Positions 1-13,700 of a stretch of DNA of 64,000 bases are shown here, piece by piece (position 1 is the stretch's first letter; the number at the start of each line of letters is the position of its first letter). This DNA comes from Toxorhynchites rutilus septentrionalis. Lineage: Eukaryota; Arthropoda; Insecta; Diptera; Culicidae. The notes under the pieces were generated by a model. That model saw only the letters and a program-made list of their open reading frames with translations, had not been told where the DNA came from and ran no database searches. The stretch lies in assembly GCF_029784135.1 (NCBI RefSeq), contig NC_073746.1:98115015-98179014 (forward strand), given 5' to 3'. A program made the position numbers and the translations under genes.

Positions 1-165
1 GCCATTTTTTTCCCAATTTTCGAAAAACTGACAGCGATAAAAATACAGTGTAAACAATATACTCTAAACTATTTGTACCCAAAATTTCAAGAGAAAAAAA
101 CCCAATGGGTTATTTTCTACATCGTTTTTTCCGTGATGCAATTTTATGTGGGACCCCTTTTTCTT
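1..165 (-). mobile_element. Terminal fragment of an ITmD37E-type DNA transposon
   Basis: The segment matches, with divergence, the transposase-start end of the intact DD37E element at 54458-55754. Shared features are the CAT of a minus-strand start codon followed by a T-run (here at 3-5), the tract GAAAAACTGACAG, and the inner inverted-repeat block CGTTTTTTCCGTGATGCAATTT. The transposase would run off the left edge of the window. The outer end is decayed (TGTGGGACCCC instead of TGTGACACACCC). This is a relic. Confidence 0.7.
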
Positions 166-2374
166 GTGACATTACACTTTTTTCTGATCGATTTTTTCTG
201 TTGCAGTTGTTTTCTGGGGCGATTTTTTTCCGGTCACAGTCTAACAGTATTCCAATAAAACCCGAACCGTCCAGGAATACTACGAAACCCAAACAGTGTT
301 TCTGAGCTTAACGATAATTTCTGCGTTGTTTAATCTCCACTGTGCAGCTGACGCAAGAATCGAATTTTTCTTGGGTCTTCTTGGGTCTTGGTCATCGTAA
401 TTGAAGTCGCTAGGATTGGCTTTTCTTTTTCGCTATTTCCTCAATCATCGTCTCGCTTTTCTTATTAACTGAACATCTAGCGGGGCGATTCCCCAAGTGT
501 ATTTATTAAATATTTTTTTATTATGTTTGAAAAGTTTGTATAAATATATAGCGTGTGTGTATATGTTTTCAATATTTTTTTCCGCTTTTTTGTGTTGTTA
601 AACGTCCATTCTACTTGCTACCAATGTTTTCATAATCTTCGGTATGATAATTTCCTTATTAGCTCTAATGTCGATTTATTGATATTTCAACCGCATTTAA
701 CGCGTCTTCCCGGATCATTGTGTTATTCTACCATTTTTGGATGCTTTGTTGTGTTCTTTAAAACTGAAATTGCCTCGTTACTGTTTTTGATGTCAGAAGA
801 ATTTTGTTCTTATCAATACCATCGTTAAAAGCGCAAATTTTCGATTAATTTTCAACGACCACAAATTTTGTGTTTCTGCCGTGTGGTAGTAAATCGTAAT
901 TGGAGTTTATTGTATTGCGTTCTGTTTTAGTTTCACATTTTATGTACATATGCTTAAGAAATCCTATTACAATTGATTCTACCATTCTGTCGTTAGGCTA
1001 TCTTCATCGCATTAGCAAGGTTTACTTTTTCCCACTATGGTAGCTCTGACTAGCATCTATGCGTTTTGTTTGCTGCTTAAGAAACGACTCTATGAATTTT
1101 CCTGCTATTGTTCAGAGGGTGTTTTGAGGAGTAGCAACTAAAGGGTTCTATGATGACGGTTCATGATTTGTGGTTGGGTTGTTGTTTTTCTTAGCTGGAT
1201 TGTAAAAAGATAATTTTGTGATAGCATTCAACGCTTTTTCCCTCAAATGGATGGTAGTATTGAAAGTTCGTACCCAATTCTTTTCTCGTCGCACCCGAAC
1301 ACAACTTGAACTATTATGCTAGAACGATTGGCACGAGGGAAAAGTTGTTTTTTTACGTTTATCTAACATTTTCTCGTTCGATAGAAGAAACAATAATCAA
1401 TTCGTCCATTTACCTACACGAAAGATGGTTAACAACATTATCGGTAAATTTGCTATCGCATTTTATGTCACACAAAAATATATATTTATTCGAATGGCAG
1501 TGTGTATATGTACTACTTTATTTAAAAGATAGCGTTCATTTGAAATTTAGCTGGCAAGTGGTACTCGTTACCACTGAACATTGGTAGTCGGATAGGATTT
1601 GTTGGTCGCGATGATACAGTATTAGAAATCCAATAACGTTGATTTTACTTTGATTTTCATCGCAGGAAGAAACATACATGTATTTCCTACTCGTTTTCAT
1701 TGTAATTTGATAACACACTGAGCCCTAAGAAATAATCGTCTTGACATCTAATCGAAGATCGATTCACGCCGTCACTACTACACTGAAAGCATAACTTTAT
1801 TGTTGCTATTGTGTTCAGAATAATACTATTCCCAATGATCGTAACCATGATTTCATAAGTCTAGTCTTCACTTCACTTCAGTTATTATGTGAGCGGTTCA
1901 CTGTCAGTTTGGCAATTTATGAGGATGATCTTTAACGTATTGGTGGTGTCCGCATATCGCGCATTGCACGAAATTATTCCTAAATATAATCGAATTCTGG
2001 ATCACGTGATCAAGGGCTGGATACTATTAACAACCAAGGCTAAATCTCGCTTGATGACATTACTGACATTCTTGACCGGTGGTTAGTAGAGTATCTAGAC
2101 TAAGGTGTAAAACTCAAGATTCTAACAGATAGCTGAATGAACTAATACTACAACTCAAACGAACTCTGTAAATATTAACAATGTACACATTTTCATGCCA
2201 TGTTCTTTGATGATTTTTTCATGGACCACAAACAAGCTAAGAGTCGTATTAGATACAATCAATTTATTAATCACAGAAACAGCATACTACTTCAATCATT
2301 CTTGGTTCTTTGAATGCTCGAACGAATGTGATTCATTCTCATGTTATTCCAGATAATCAAAAAAATCCCATGTA
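166..2374. other. Non-coding AT-rich stretch, nothing recognised
   Basis: About 2.2 kb with many short ORFs (longest about 90 codons), none with a domain or motif I recognise. An ORF at 1889-2086 (+, 65 codons) has a hydrophobic start and no recognisable homology. The stretch lies beyond the 3' end of the minus-strand atos gene. Confidence 0.5.
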
Positions 2375-2527
2375 TACTGATGGACGCAAAAAATCCACCT
2401 CCACTTGAAATCAAAGTGTTCCAGTATTAAAAGTATTTTGTTCTTAAATGAGTACTTTTAGGGTATCACATAAAAAATCCACTTGCGTAAATTTGTTTGA
2501 TCGTGTTTTCTTCGTTGATGCACCCCA

Positions 2528-2770
2528 ATGTCCTGGAAAAATGGTAATGAAGATGGTAGACTTTCGAGCGACATAGCATGCGCAGCCACACTCATTTTTC
2601 AAATCGCGATGACAGTATTTTTTGTTTATCTAAGTGTTTTATCAATTAAAAACATACATTTTATTAGAGTTCCCGCTGATTATGAGGATAATGTGACAGG
2701 ATGCAGAGAACATTTGTGGAATCACGTTGACAAAGAAGGACGAAAGCGATATTTTTATGTGCCATTTTAA
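2528..2770 (+). other. Unrecognised 80-codon ORF inside the Tc1 element
   Basis: The ORF starts MSWKNGNEDGRL, has one strongly hydrophobic segment (about residues 22-45) that could span a membrane, and ends in a charged tail. It lies between the left inverted repeat and the transposase relic, where a Tc1 element would carry its N-terminal domain, but the sequence does not look like a paired-type DNA-binding domain. It may be filler from another insertion or a chance ORF. Confidence 0.2.
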
Positions 2771-3144
2771 CTTCCCCACGTTCAAACACAAATGAACTTT
2801 TATTATTTTAACGACATGAAATTGTTGTTTTGAAGGCTCTCAGTGTCGGTGTGTATGATGTGAGAAAATAATCTTCATTTGATCAAAATTTCACTGAAAA
2901 TGTTACTGCTTTCGAGAACGAAGTATACGACTGCTCTGGACCTTTTTACCACAGCAATTATATGAATGGAAATAAGCCACAATACAATTGTCATCTGTTA
3001 AAAAACAAACAGTTACAAGATTTTATGAAAATTTTGGCTCAAATCTTCATGAAACCGTGAGTAGTTTGAACATTGTTTTGTTTCTTCCATGTACATTCCA
3101 TACTAAATGCAAATAATTACGACACGTTATTTTGCTTTCCAGTA

Positions 3145-3811
3145 CAGATAAATTGCGATCTGAAAAAGCAACTGGTGATTAGCAACACAAAAAAACCACT
3201 TCAGTTGGCGAGAGACCATATCAACAAGCCACTGGAGTTCTGGAAGCGCTCCATTTGGTCGGACGAATCCATGTTCGAGTCGTTTAACTAGAAAAGACGA
3301 CTCCGAGTGTGGCCGATAAGCGACGAGCGCCTTCAGAATCGGGATCTACGACCGCCTATGAAGCACGTTGGTGGAAGCATCATGGTGTGAGACTGTTTCT
3401 CGTGAGCTGGGATGGGAAACTTAGCGCAGGTCAAAAGTATTATGACTACCTATAGTTACATCGACGTTTTGAGCGAGAACCTGGAAGAATCCATGCTAAA
3501 AATGGGATGGAGGATAACTACACTTTCCAGCAAGATAATGACCCGAAACATAATGCGAAGAAAACAGCAGAATTCTTCCGATTGGCCCGGATCAAACCAA
3601 TGGTCCAAAACCCCGACTTGAATCCTATTGAGAATTTATGAGACTACAAAGTGGACAAAACTGACGTTACGAACAAGCAAAACTATTTTGCTGCGTTGAA
3701 GAAAGTTAGGGACGAGCTGGACCCTCAACACCTTCGAAACCTCGTGAAGAGTATGCCAAAGCGTGGTCAATTGGTGATCGAGGCCAAAGGGGGTCATATT
3801 GACTATTCATA
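3145..3811 (+). pseudogene. Tc1 transposase pseudogene
   Basis: This is the C-terminal half of a Tc1 DDE transposase, which would cut and paste the surrounding element. It is readable in pieces across frames. In order they are a RDHINKPLEFWKR segment with IWSDES (first catalytic Asp), KHVGGSIMV with a stop where Trp-Gly is usual, QQDNDPKHN (second catalytic Asp), and NPDLNPIEN (region of the catalytic Glu). It ends with KRGQLVIEAKGGHIDYS. At least three in-frame stops and several frame changes break it, so no functional enzyme can be made. The N-terminal DNA-binding half is not recognisable upstream. The AG before the start of similarity (about 3144) may be coincidental. Confidence 0.82.
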
Positions 3812-4232
3812 ATTTTTTCAAACAAACCATGAAGTGGATTTTTTCACACTCACCCATTTAGGAACAAAAGTAATTTTTTGTTTTTTTTTTCTAAAAAATA
3901 AATCAACGATACCGAAATGGCAAAATGATCTACTAATTACATACTTTTACGTAGTATTGACTGAAATACCGAAAGTATGAGACAAATTTTAATATTGGAA
4001 AACTTTGATTTCAAATGAGGATGGATTTTTTTTGCGTCCTTGCATATACCCACTTCAAGCTTACGGACAAATCGCCAGTGAACAACATCCATTCAATCAC
4101 AAAACTATAACTCCGATGGTCTTTAATTCAAGTCGTAATTGCATTCCGCGAAATCAACTCTGACAGTTTCGCTCATTCTTTCTCTACAGTTTTGTGCGAA
4201 CTGCATTCAGACAAACACGTAACGTTTTTTAA

Positions 4233-4238
4233 TTTATT
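4233..4238 (-). terminator. Candidate poly(A) signal for atos
   Basis: AATAAA on the minus strand (TTTATT on plus), about 300 nt beyond the atos stop codon, with AT-rich sequence around it. It is the first good hexamer I noticed downstream of the stop. The cleavage site cannot be told from sequence alone. Confidence 0.35.
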
Positions 4239-4540
4239 ATATAAACTACGGAATTCATAAAAACTTTAATTTTAGTTTCAATCAGCGCAATAAAATAAAT
4301 TTATACAAGGTGTCTCACAAGCGTGGTTCAATGTTTCGCAAATGTGTTCGTTTTAATGCTCCCGATTAGGATCAACCCTTTCAAGAGTGCCTTAACACGA
4401 ACCATGCGACGTAAAACACCCCAAAATCACACAACTGCTGGCGACGGGAAACAAAGGATCGAACAAATTAAAAATTTTGAAAAACGCTCATTTTTAAAAT
4501 GAAGCCCCTAAGACATAAAACGACGGACGACCGAAGATTC

Positions 4541-4727
4541 TTACTGCTTGTCTATTCGTAGACTGTATTTGGGATTCTCCGGAACAATCGTTACTACCTT
4601 GAGTTCGTTCGGTGCCTCCAGTAAGTTTTTCGCATGGGCCGCCGCCGTATCACAGTCCGTACGGCGCGAGATCAATAGTCGGATGTCGGTGTGCAGCGAC
4701 AGTTTGCCTGAACGGGATGTCTGGAAT
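4541..4727 (-). CDS. atos: atos coding exon 7 (C-terminus, stop)
   Basis: The acceptor CCCTTACAG is followed by A, which completes the split Arg codon, then TTC CAG ACA. The exon encodes FQTSRSGKLSLHTDIRLLIS and a 42-residue tail ending SLRIDKQ-stop. The first part is the hallmark end of the Chromosome_seg domain (vertebrate RFQSSKSGKIYLHRDVRLLF). It lies 5 kb from exon 6, across an intron full of retroelement debris. Confidence 0.93.
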
Positions 4728-7700
4728 CTGTAAGGGAAAACATACATTGTTTGTCTTTTAGAGCTCTTACGAATAGTAACGACCAATGTAGTATTACGGA
4801 ATGTTCAAAGTGTTTGTGTGGCACAAAAATTACAATAAAATACGAATGCTTCTAAATTGGAAGAAAACAATGCTGAATGCAATGCTATTGATAACTTTTT
4901 TCGTAATCTAAAACTCAAATATGGTGAATCTCAGCGGTAATGATACCCCAGACAAGTGCTGAAGTTCCAAGCTCCGTACAAAGATATAACGATATCGTCA
5001 TTTGCGTCTTTTTCAAGATCAATAAATAATTATAATAGATTGAAGATCATAGTCTTCTTCAGCTATTCTTCTCACTATTTCCCCCATATCACAAAAAACA
5101 CCTTCCATTTCATGTTCATTTTCAGTAGTAAACATTTCGTAAGAAAATGTTTAATTGTGAGTCTTTGTTTGCATCTGTTCGTTGGGGTATCTGCGCAAGA
5201 TTGCAGAAGAAAACCATGCGCCTGTATGGTCTATTCGAACACGTGTCATAGCTCTTTGGTCCCGAGCATTTGGTTAATCCGTTCCGGCAGTTACAGTCCG
5301 CTTTATTTGGTTTAGTTGAGTATTTAATATTTCTAGTCTCAGTGCCAAGCCAACCAGATTTAATTTTTCACCATTCTCTTCGCATCTCCACCACTTAGGG
5401 ATATTTAATTACTCCTAATCTTCCTCTGTTTGCGTGTCCGCCCACTTTCTCATTGATTGTAATTCTTCTGTGACCCGGAATCCATACGCACGTTACATCT
5501 CTTTTGAATGCATCCATCCCACCCATGGGTTCTTAAAAGACCCCGCTCTCAGGGCACCTTAACAACATGCACTATCGGAAAAAAATTACTGATGATGATT
5601 TCTTCAGTGTGTTTTCTCTGGAGAAGCGTAAAGCCGACAGCTCGGCACCGAACACCGAACAGTCGTCGCTCAACCTGCCACACATCTCAAGGTTATCCGA
5701 GTAAACTCCAAAACCTTTTTTACCAATCTATCTTTGGTTTCTGTTGCGTCATCTTGCCGTATCCTTAGGAAATACTTCGTTTGTTAACGTCCCGAATGAA
5801 GTGTTGGCATTTCTGAGTAGAGCGCAATCTTGGACGATTCTGCAGGTTCTGTACGTACTTCGTGTAGCGATACTACATATTCGAAAGGAAGTACTCCAGC
5901 TTCCACCATCACTGATCTGATTGAAATTGTTGGAAAGGTAATGGTAGCTATACTTATAGCTGTTATAGGCGGGCTTGAGAATGCAATGATATTTCGCCTG
6001 ACTATATCGGCAGAAGGAAAACCATACAGATGCCTGGATGGAACAAAACTATTAGATGTGTATAAACGGCTCTTCCTTGCAGCTAATGCTTTACCGCTTA
6101 TGACTCTTAACATGTTGATTACTCGCATCACATATCTGCTTCTATCCCCGTCATGTTTGTAAATTTCAGCTTTATGTCTATTGATACTCCCAAAAATTTT
6201 AATTTCTCTGGAAGCTGGTGTGTTGATGTCATTTTTATCATGTCCGGCGGTTTTTTGCCTCTATGCCTTGCTTGCCATATGCGAGCTTAGCTTGCTCCCT
6301 GCGAAACACCCCGGGTAGTAAAAAAAACTCAGACGATCGCGTGTTTCCAAACCGTACTCGAAATGACCTCTGACATATAGTGTTTAGCAAGTATCACGGC
6401 TAAAACGACCGAATCATCCGTATTTGTGTTGCTGCCAGGGAGTAGACCTCATTGTTCTGTTTTTACTTTGGAGTGCATTCACTCACCACCATATCTCTTG
6501 GGTGGTAGAGTTTGGATGTATTCCTTCTACGAAATTTGTCTAACTTTCTTGCGTGCCTTTGATTATTGCAGATAAGGGTCGTTTTTGTTGAGTTTTCGGA
6601 AAGTTCTAAATGCTTTTCGTCTGTTTTTATTACTGTTACCACCTCGCGATCTACTGCGCTTTCACAGCTGTTTCCAAGGTTTGACTATGTACTATTTTCC
6701 TTATTTAGAATATTGAGATTAAAATTTGCTAAAGTTTTGATGACCGTTCTGTATCTTTGATCGGTTGTTGAACTTCCCCAGATGTCAACATGGACATTTG
6801 AATCACCCATTATTATAAACCGCTTCGGATTGATCAATTCCTGAAGTACTTCTTCCAGAACATTGTTGTCATGCGAAGGTGGAATATAAAGTGAAACGAA
6901 CGTTCGACTCGTTGGGTTGTGTACAGTGACTGCTATCGCTTGCAACGTTGTTCTTATTGAAACTCTTTTGAAAGGAATGCTTTCCTCCCCAGCCAATTTG
7001 TCAATTTGTCTCCGTGTCTGTTGTTCACATTCATATTGATGTCAAGGATTTGAAGTTGTTCTTATGAAGTTCAATTTCCAAAACGATTGTCTTTACCAAG
7101 ATCGTTGCTTAGTGTATCTGTTCGATTCTCATAGTTTTTTCGTGACATGGTCACGAGTCTATGCTCTTTCCTATGAATGTGGGGCATATTTTGGTTTTTC
7201 CGCTGTTTATTGTTAGCACTGCATTTTTGCTCTGCAACCTTTGAGCGGATGGACCTGATTCTGTATGATTCCTTCTTTTTAATGCTGGTTGAGACTCGTT
7301 CACTTTGAAGTGATCTTCTGGATTTATGTTTGGATCTTTATTTTTCGTTTTCGAAAAGCATTGATTCATTTCATTTTCTGAAATTTCGACGTGTATTCTA
7401 GGAATCTCATTCGTTTGTTTCTCTTTAAGTTTTTGCATCTCTCTTTTCAATAATTTATGTTTAGTGTACATTTGGTTTAGCTCTTTGCGTAGCTTTTGTA
7501 TTTCATTCTTTTTCTGTATCCTCCTTGTTGCTTTCATTTTAGCTGTCTCTTCTTTTAGTTTTTGAACTTCATCATCTCTCCTTATCATTCTATCTTGTGC
7601 TCTGCATATTCCTACGTATGTATAAATATATGAGAGTGATGGTGGTATACAAGGCGTTTTGGGGATTATGAAAGAATTTAATCTTGAAATTGGACCGGAG

Positions 7701-10700
7701 TGCAACAATTTTTGTGGAAAATTGGATAAGGAACGAATCGAACGAGCAGAGGTGCGGATGTTAGAAGCAGCTAGAGAAGCCCGCATGTCTAATATGGCAA
7801 CAAAAAAGTGTCATGAGGAACGCCGTTTAATGGTTAAAGGACAGTTTTATGGTCCAGCGATTGTAGATTCAAGATACGATACAAAATAAACGAAAAAAAA
7901 TGTATCCAAAAATTAAAACGCGTTTTTCTCGAAACCATGTTTTGCGTTCATAGTGTGTTCATAGTGTACTACCCCTTAATGTTGGATATGGTTCGATAGC
8001 TACTTCTGTACCACCTATCAGCTTATTCATGTGAATCAGCTTCTTTGCATGTTCGACGCTTCGCGTTTTAACGACATATTTACATATTTACATATTTGAC
8101 ATATTTACTTACATATTTATTTGCTGATAACAAAAGGGGTTTTTCTGGTAGGTTACCTGTACCAGCTGCTCTCAATGACAATACAATTCTTTGCTCGTGA
8201 ATACCCAAGTGATCCATTCACTTAGGCAGTGCTCGTTCATTCCCATATCCTGGTGATTTATCAGGTGGGGCTTTTATGGTATGTCCAGGTGAAAGACAGC
8301 TTGCTGTTATCATATGGCCAGCAAGCTTTAAAGGTGTGTTCTCACGATCAGCACAGCCATGTATGGGAAAAAATTCAGCAAATAATATACTGCGTTCTTA
8401 CGGAACAAGTAACGATTATTCTTCAACCTGTCAATTTGATCCATCTATGGATTCAGGCGGTCAGATAATGCATCCCTACCTAGGTGGGAGATGACTACGC
8501 TTTTACCTTCTTTCTTTCTTGGCTAAGCGTTGGGAGATACAGCCAGGATAGGAACACTTTTTTCCAGTAACTAAATCCCGCCCAATACTTTGAAAGGTGC
8601 TGACAGGTTCAAATAAAGTGTTCGCAATGCTGTGATTTGCAATGGCAGACTTTACTTGCACGCAACTTTACAAGCAACCCAGGGATCAGTTTTGCGCTTT
8701 ACAGCGGTCGTTCTGATACTGCAGCAATGTATTGATCAGCTAATAGGCCATATGAATAAAAACAAAATTTTACTTCAATCGAGCAGTCTAGCAGTGAGAT
8801 TAGGTTTTTACTACGTTTGGTATGAATAAAAGTAACAATTAAGTATTTACTTTTCGAAAATGGATGTTTAGCTGTTTCGTATGAATAAAACAGCATTCAT
8901 CAAGTATTTACTTCGTAATTATCAAGTATGCTCATGAGCATACTTTGGATCTGAAAACACTTTCATTCGTTTTGATGTCATATCCGATTTATGTTTAATG
9001 CTGCTATCGTGCGCTTAAAATTAAACAAGTTAACAATCTGCATTGATGTCATTGAGCTTCGTTTACTAGTTTAGGGAGCGTCAAAAAATTGATTGATTTT
9101 CAGGCGGAATGAACACGTTTTTAAAATTTAAATTATGAATGAAAAATAACCTTTCCGTACCAAATTAGCATTCTGTTTAAATGAAAAAAACTTTTGTTTG
9201 CAGGTGGTGAAAAAATCTTGTACGACAATTGTTTTTGAAGACAACTTTATATTATAATGAAAAGTTTCAGTAACAATGTTGGAAATGTATAGACAAAGGG
9301 TTAAATAAAAGTCGGAAATAAGTGTTTAAGTAATTAAATAACATGATGTTAAAATTTTCATTCAAATTTTAACATTTTAAAATTGGTTTCGTGTCTTATA
9401 ATCCGATAGGTATTACACTAACGAGTTTTGAAACCAAACCTAAACAATCAGTTGACTATGTAAAAACTATGTTCGAATTCGAACATGCGTTAAAATGAAA
9501 TTAGTAAACTTTTATTCATACGGATTCAAGTAAATACTAGGAAAGTTTACTTTACTTGGAAACGGGTCACTATGCCAACAAGAGTTAATTTTATTCAGAA
9601 ATAGAACCGAAGTAAACGATTGCTTTACTGTGGCATATAAACAGGAATTCTGGGTATGCCTGATTAAAATATCATCTGACTCATATAAATGAAACATGTC
9701 CCCTGCTGACACGTAGTGGATTTTCACGCCAACACGCAATAATCACTCCCAACGCAACCATTCTGTAACGAACTTACCTTAGGTGGATAGCGTACCGCAG
9801 CAGCCTCATTTGTTCGGCGTTGCTGAGCTGTTCTACCGGCCTCCCGCTTGCCAGCGCATCCTTGTTACTATCGTCACACGCCAGTATCCGTTGGCGGATG
9901 AAGGTCATTGACATCGCCGGCATGTCGCGGAAGTCGTACGGAACAACAAACATCCGCACCACGGTCCCTAGTGGATTGAGCAACGTAACTTGCACCGTCC
10001 CCTGACGCGGGATGGAATAGCCTTTTCTTGGAAGACGTAACTCGGACTGCGAAATAGATTGAAAAAAAAAACCCGAACGTTTGACATATGTCCAAGCGTA
10101 TGTTACGAAAAGTGCACTCACCACGTATGGAGTTGTTAGATGTTGGCCCGGCAGTTCGTAGAAGTACGACGCGACCGGTATGGTTAGTTGGGTCGGACAG
10201 AAACTCCCTGACGCCCCGAGCAGCACTTTGAAATCGGCCACTTGGAACTTGGGAGTGATTCGTCTTTGTAGCAGCGATTCTTCCAGCGTACCCATCAATG
10301 GCAAGCGACCGAAGCGGAAAAGATTTTTACTAAATGACTTGTTGAACGGACGCTGGGCAGGATTAATCCTTGGCGGTGAGCGCGGAACTGTGGTAGAGCC
10401 GAGCTGAAAGTAGCTGCCACAACTGACTGTGGGGAAATCCAACAAGCAAGGGTGCTCATCTTCCGATAGCTGTTCGTCTGAGCCGATGGATGAACGTTCG
10501 GAAACTGTACTTCGTTCGGAAAGATGGCGGCTACGTTGATGCTTATAAACGTGCTTTAGAAAGCGTGGCGATAACGAGCCCGGTGAAAGATGACACGTTG
10601 GAGCCGAGCTGGATTTCTTTATAACTGAGTGTTCCGTTCCTTCGGTAAAATTGAATATACTTCCATCGATGGGAATGGGACTGGAGCTACTGATGAAACC

Positions 10701-13700
10701 AGAATCTTCGCGTGCTAATGGCGATATGTTGAAAACATTCGATAGATTTATCTTCGGAATCGTAAAATACGACGGAGATGTCGATCTCTTCGAAGGCATA
10801 TTCCCAGAAGTGGTCGTGCAACTGAGTATCTGCTTCTTGTGAGGTGACACGCTGCTGGCCGTGCTGATGGAGCAATCACTTTCTGTGCAACTGACGTATA
10901 TGGGGGTATTGCCAGTCGCCGGCGTCGATGTTTGCAGTCGGCAAACATTAGGGCTGACGAATGGCGAACTGCTCCCCGTGTAGTAATCGACGGATGTTTT
11001 TTGAACATACAAAGCCTGTAAAAAATGAAACACATAATTAATTATGAATCCCGAATATTACCTCATATCGTACCAATCTGGAAAAAATATTTTTGACGAA
11101 GGTCATTAGTACAATTTTGATCACTGGCGTTGAAGAAACCCCAATATTCAAGAATTTTTCATTCTCCGGGAAATTACAAAAAATTAAAAATTGGTCAAAA
11201 CATGCATTTATCTTTTACGTCGAAGATCGAAGGTTTTTTTTTCCTACATCACAATGTGTATGAACGTAATACTTTAAAAAGCTTACATATTTTTGTACTT
11301 CACTAGGTGCTGTTATTTGTTGAGTTATTTTGAAAATTTAAATGAATTTTTATCAAAAAAGTATTTTGAAAATTCTTGAAAAAAATATATGAATAGGCCT
11401 TACAATTACATTGGAAAAAGGGCACTTTTACAGGGAAAATAATTTTGTAACAACAACTTTTTCATGTTTTGTTTGAAAAAATTACAACTAACCCTAATTT
11501 TGCTTAAAGTCAAGATATTGATGAAGTGTATTCGAAAAAGTCTTAGGTCTTATTAAAATATGTACTTTTAACGAATACGTCAACTTTATATCTTTTATAG
11601 TTTTGGTAAATGTGGCATTTTTGTATGAAGAAAATGAAAAACTAATGTTTCAATCGTAAGAGTTTTGTGTGCAAATTCTTGCGTTTAACATGTTATTGAT
11701 ATGTTTCTAAATAGAATAAGTTCGCAGAACTTGTCAATCGCGATAAATGAGTGAAACTTCTTGTATGGGCTATTCATATATTTTTCAGAATTTACAACCA
11801 AAAACATATTTTTGAGAAAAATGAATTCAAATTTTCAAATTTTATTTTAAATTTTTGTTTCAATTTATTGGTATTTTTTTAAGAAAACAAATGTCCAATT
11901 TTTTCATTTTACTCAAAATTTTATAGAACTTATAGTTTATGAGTGAGATTGTTTTTTTGAAATGTTGAGTTGTTTTTCTATTTTTTTTCTTAGAAAAATC
12001 TTAGCTCGAAAACTATAAGACCTGCAAAGTATTGTTGAAGAACAAAATATAGGAAATTATTCAAATTATTAATTCAAGAATTGATTTTATCGAACAAAAT
12101 TGTTTTGAAAACTGAATTTTTTTTTTCTAAAGCATGTTTTCCCAGTCTGCGCACTTTGGCTAGTGCACCTGAATAACATATATCTACATACCGATTCATT
12201 CAAACTACATGGCAAAACTGGAGTAGAATCTGTCTGAAAGGCACAGATTATCGAAAGAGAAAATCGATGAAGAGAATCGATCAAAGAAGATAGGCCCTTT
12301 TGACATGTTGCTCTAGATATTGTATTGAAGCTCTGGTGAACTAATCTGCCAATGTGTTGGCAACGATATCGTGCATCGCAAATTTTGCACGATCACAAGA
12401 GAAGCGAACAATTCTAGAGCAACATGTCAGAGGGGCTTATCTATATTCGATTGATTATCTTCATCTATATTTTCTTTCATTAATAACTCTGCGGCTCTGA
12501 TTAAATTTCATTCAGCCTTTTTCGGTGTACCGATTGAGTTTCATTTGCTATATATCGTCACAAATTAAAAGATAATAGGGATATTGTTGGGCAGTATCTT
12601 GTTAATGAGCTTTTGAAAAGGCCGTTTGCGGAAAAGACTGTGTAAGAAAAATTGTTTTTTACGAAAATGGATATTGCGGCAAAAATTGAAGAAGTTAAAA
12701 AACGACCTGTGATTAGAGGCGAATGAACTGCAAAGTTTAAAGCCTCTTTAAAACAAAGAACGGAACGGAACAACCTGTGTTAGAAATGGTAAAATAGTTA
12801 CACTGAACTTTAATGCTACAGCTTACAACGCAAAGTGGTTATGCGGTTCAAAGATAAGAGTGAAGCTATTTTGGCCATGGCCATGTTTGTTTACTGTTTC
12901 AGAGCCTAGCAAGAAACAGTGTGTGGAACAGAATAGTAGATTCAAATTTAAATCATCTATCTGCCGCTATAAAAGCACATTCAGCTAACGAAGACAATAG
13001 CATAGAGGCGGATGAACTAAAAAGTTTAAACCCTCTTAAAGCCAAAAAGAAGAAGAAGAAGAAGACAAAAGCATGACATGCTGCACGTTTGGGAAAACTC
13101 GAATTGAAAATGCGTTAGATCATACTATGGAAGTCGCAAGACAAGCATAATTTTCTCGGCTCACATGGGCTGAGCTTCCGATGAAAGCATAGCGTCTGTA
13201 AAAAGAGGAAACTATAAGGACTATGTGTAACTTTTTTGCTACTAACTAACTGCTAAGCCGGATGCGCAAACATATGATGGAGCTTGAGTGATGTCAGAAG
13301 ATTAAGGAGGAATTCAGGCGATCGTAAAGAAGTCGTTACCATACGCTGATTATATTCATTGTGAGGCGCATGTCTTCAATCTTGTTTGGCTGCTTTCTTA
13401 CACGAATGATTCAAAAACATTTTTTTTTCTCTTATTTCGTTGGCATTATTCTTTACCCAAAGCCCAAAGCCCAAAACGCAATTGCGAGTTGAAGAAATTT
13501 AGACAACAGAAGATCCCAAACGTGTGAAATCAAGTGGGATTACAGGTCTAGGTTGATCGTAATAGTTGAGACATATTATAAAGATATTACTACTTGTCTG
13601 GGAGAAATGAGGAGAAATGTGATACGACTTCACTCGCACGAGGGCTGCATTGATACATGCTGGATTTTGGTACAATTTTCCTTCTGAAAGTATTTGCTTC

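Larger units (their letters stand above)
2375..4046 (+). mobile_element. Degenerate Tc1-family transposon
   Basis: The ends are inverted repeats of about 60 bp: GGACGCAAAAAATCCA at the left, and its counterpart at 4021-4040 in reverse. Both flank TA dinucleotides (2373-2374 and 4047-4048), as expected for Tc1/mariner insertion. The interior holds a broken Tc1 transposase. The element is dead but its boundaries are clear. Confidence 0.85.
5430..7000 (-). mobile_element. Degenerate non-LTR retrotransposon (I-type, with RNase H)
   Basis: Read leftwards, the pieces appear in element order. First is an endonuclease fragment (6685-6996): LQAIAVTVHNP, FVSLYIPPS, IIMGDSNVHVDIWGSS. Then come reverse-transcriptase thumb pieces including LKFLGVSIDIKLKF (about 6170-6210) and the segment at 5784-6131. 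Last is an RNase H-like fragment, VTCVWIPGH then INEKVGGHANRG (about 5430-5495). Most of the central reverse transcriptase is missing and frames shift repeatedly. The RNase H piece points to an I-group rather than an R1 or plain Jockey element. Confidence 0.72.

Noticed and set aside
8229..8494. Overlapping plus-strand ORFs of 79 and 72 codons
   Set aside because: Two frames open over the same bases, no motif, no context; most likely chance.
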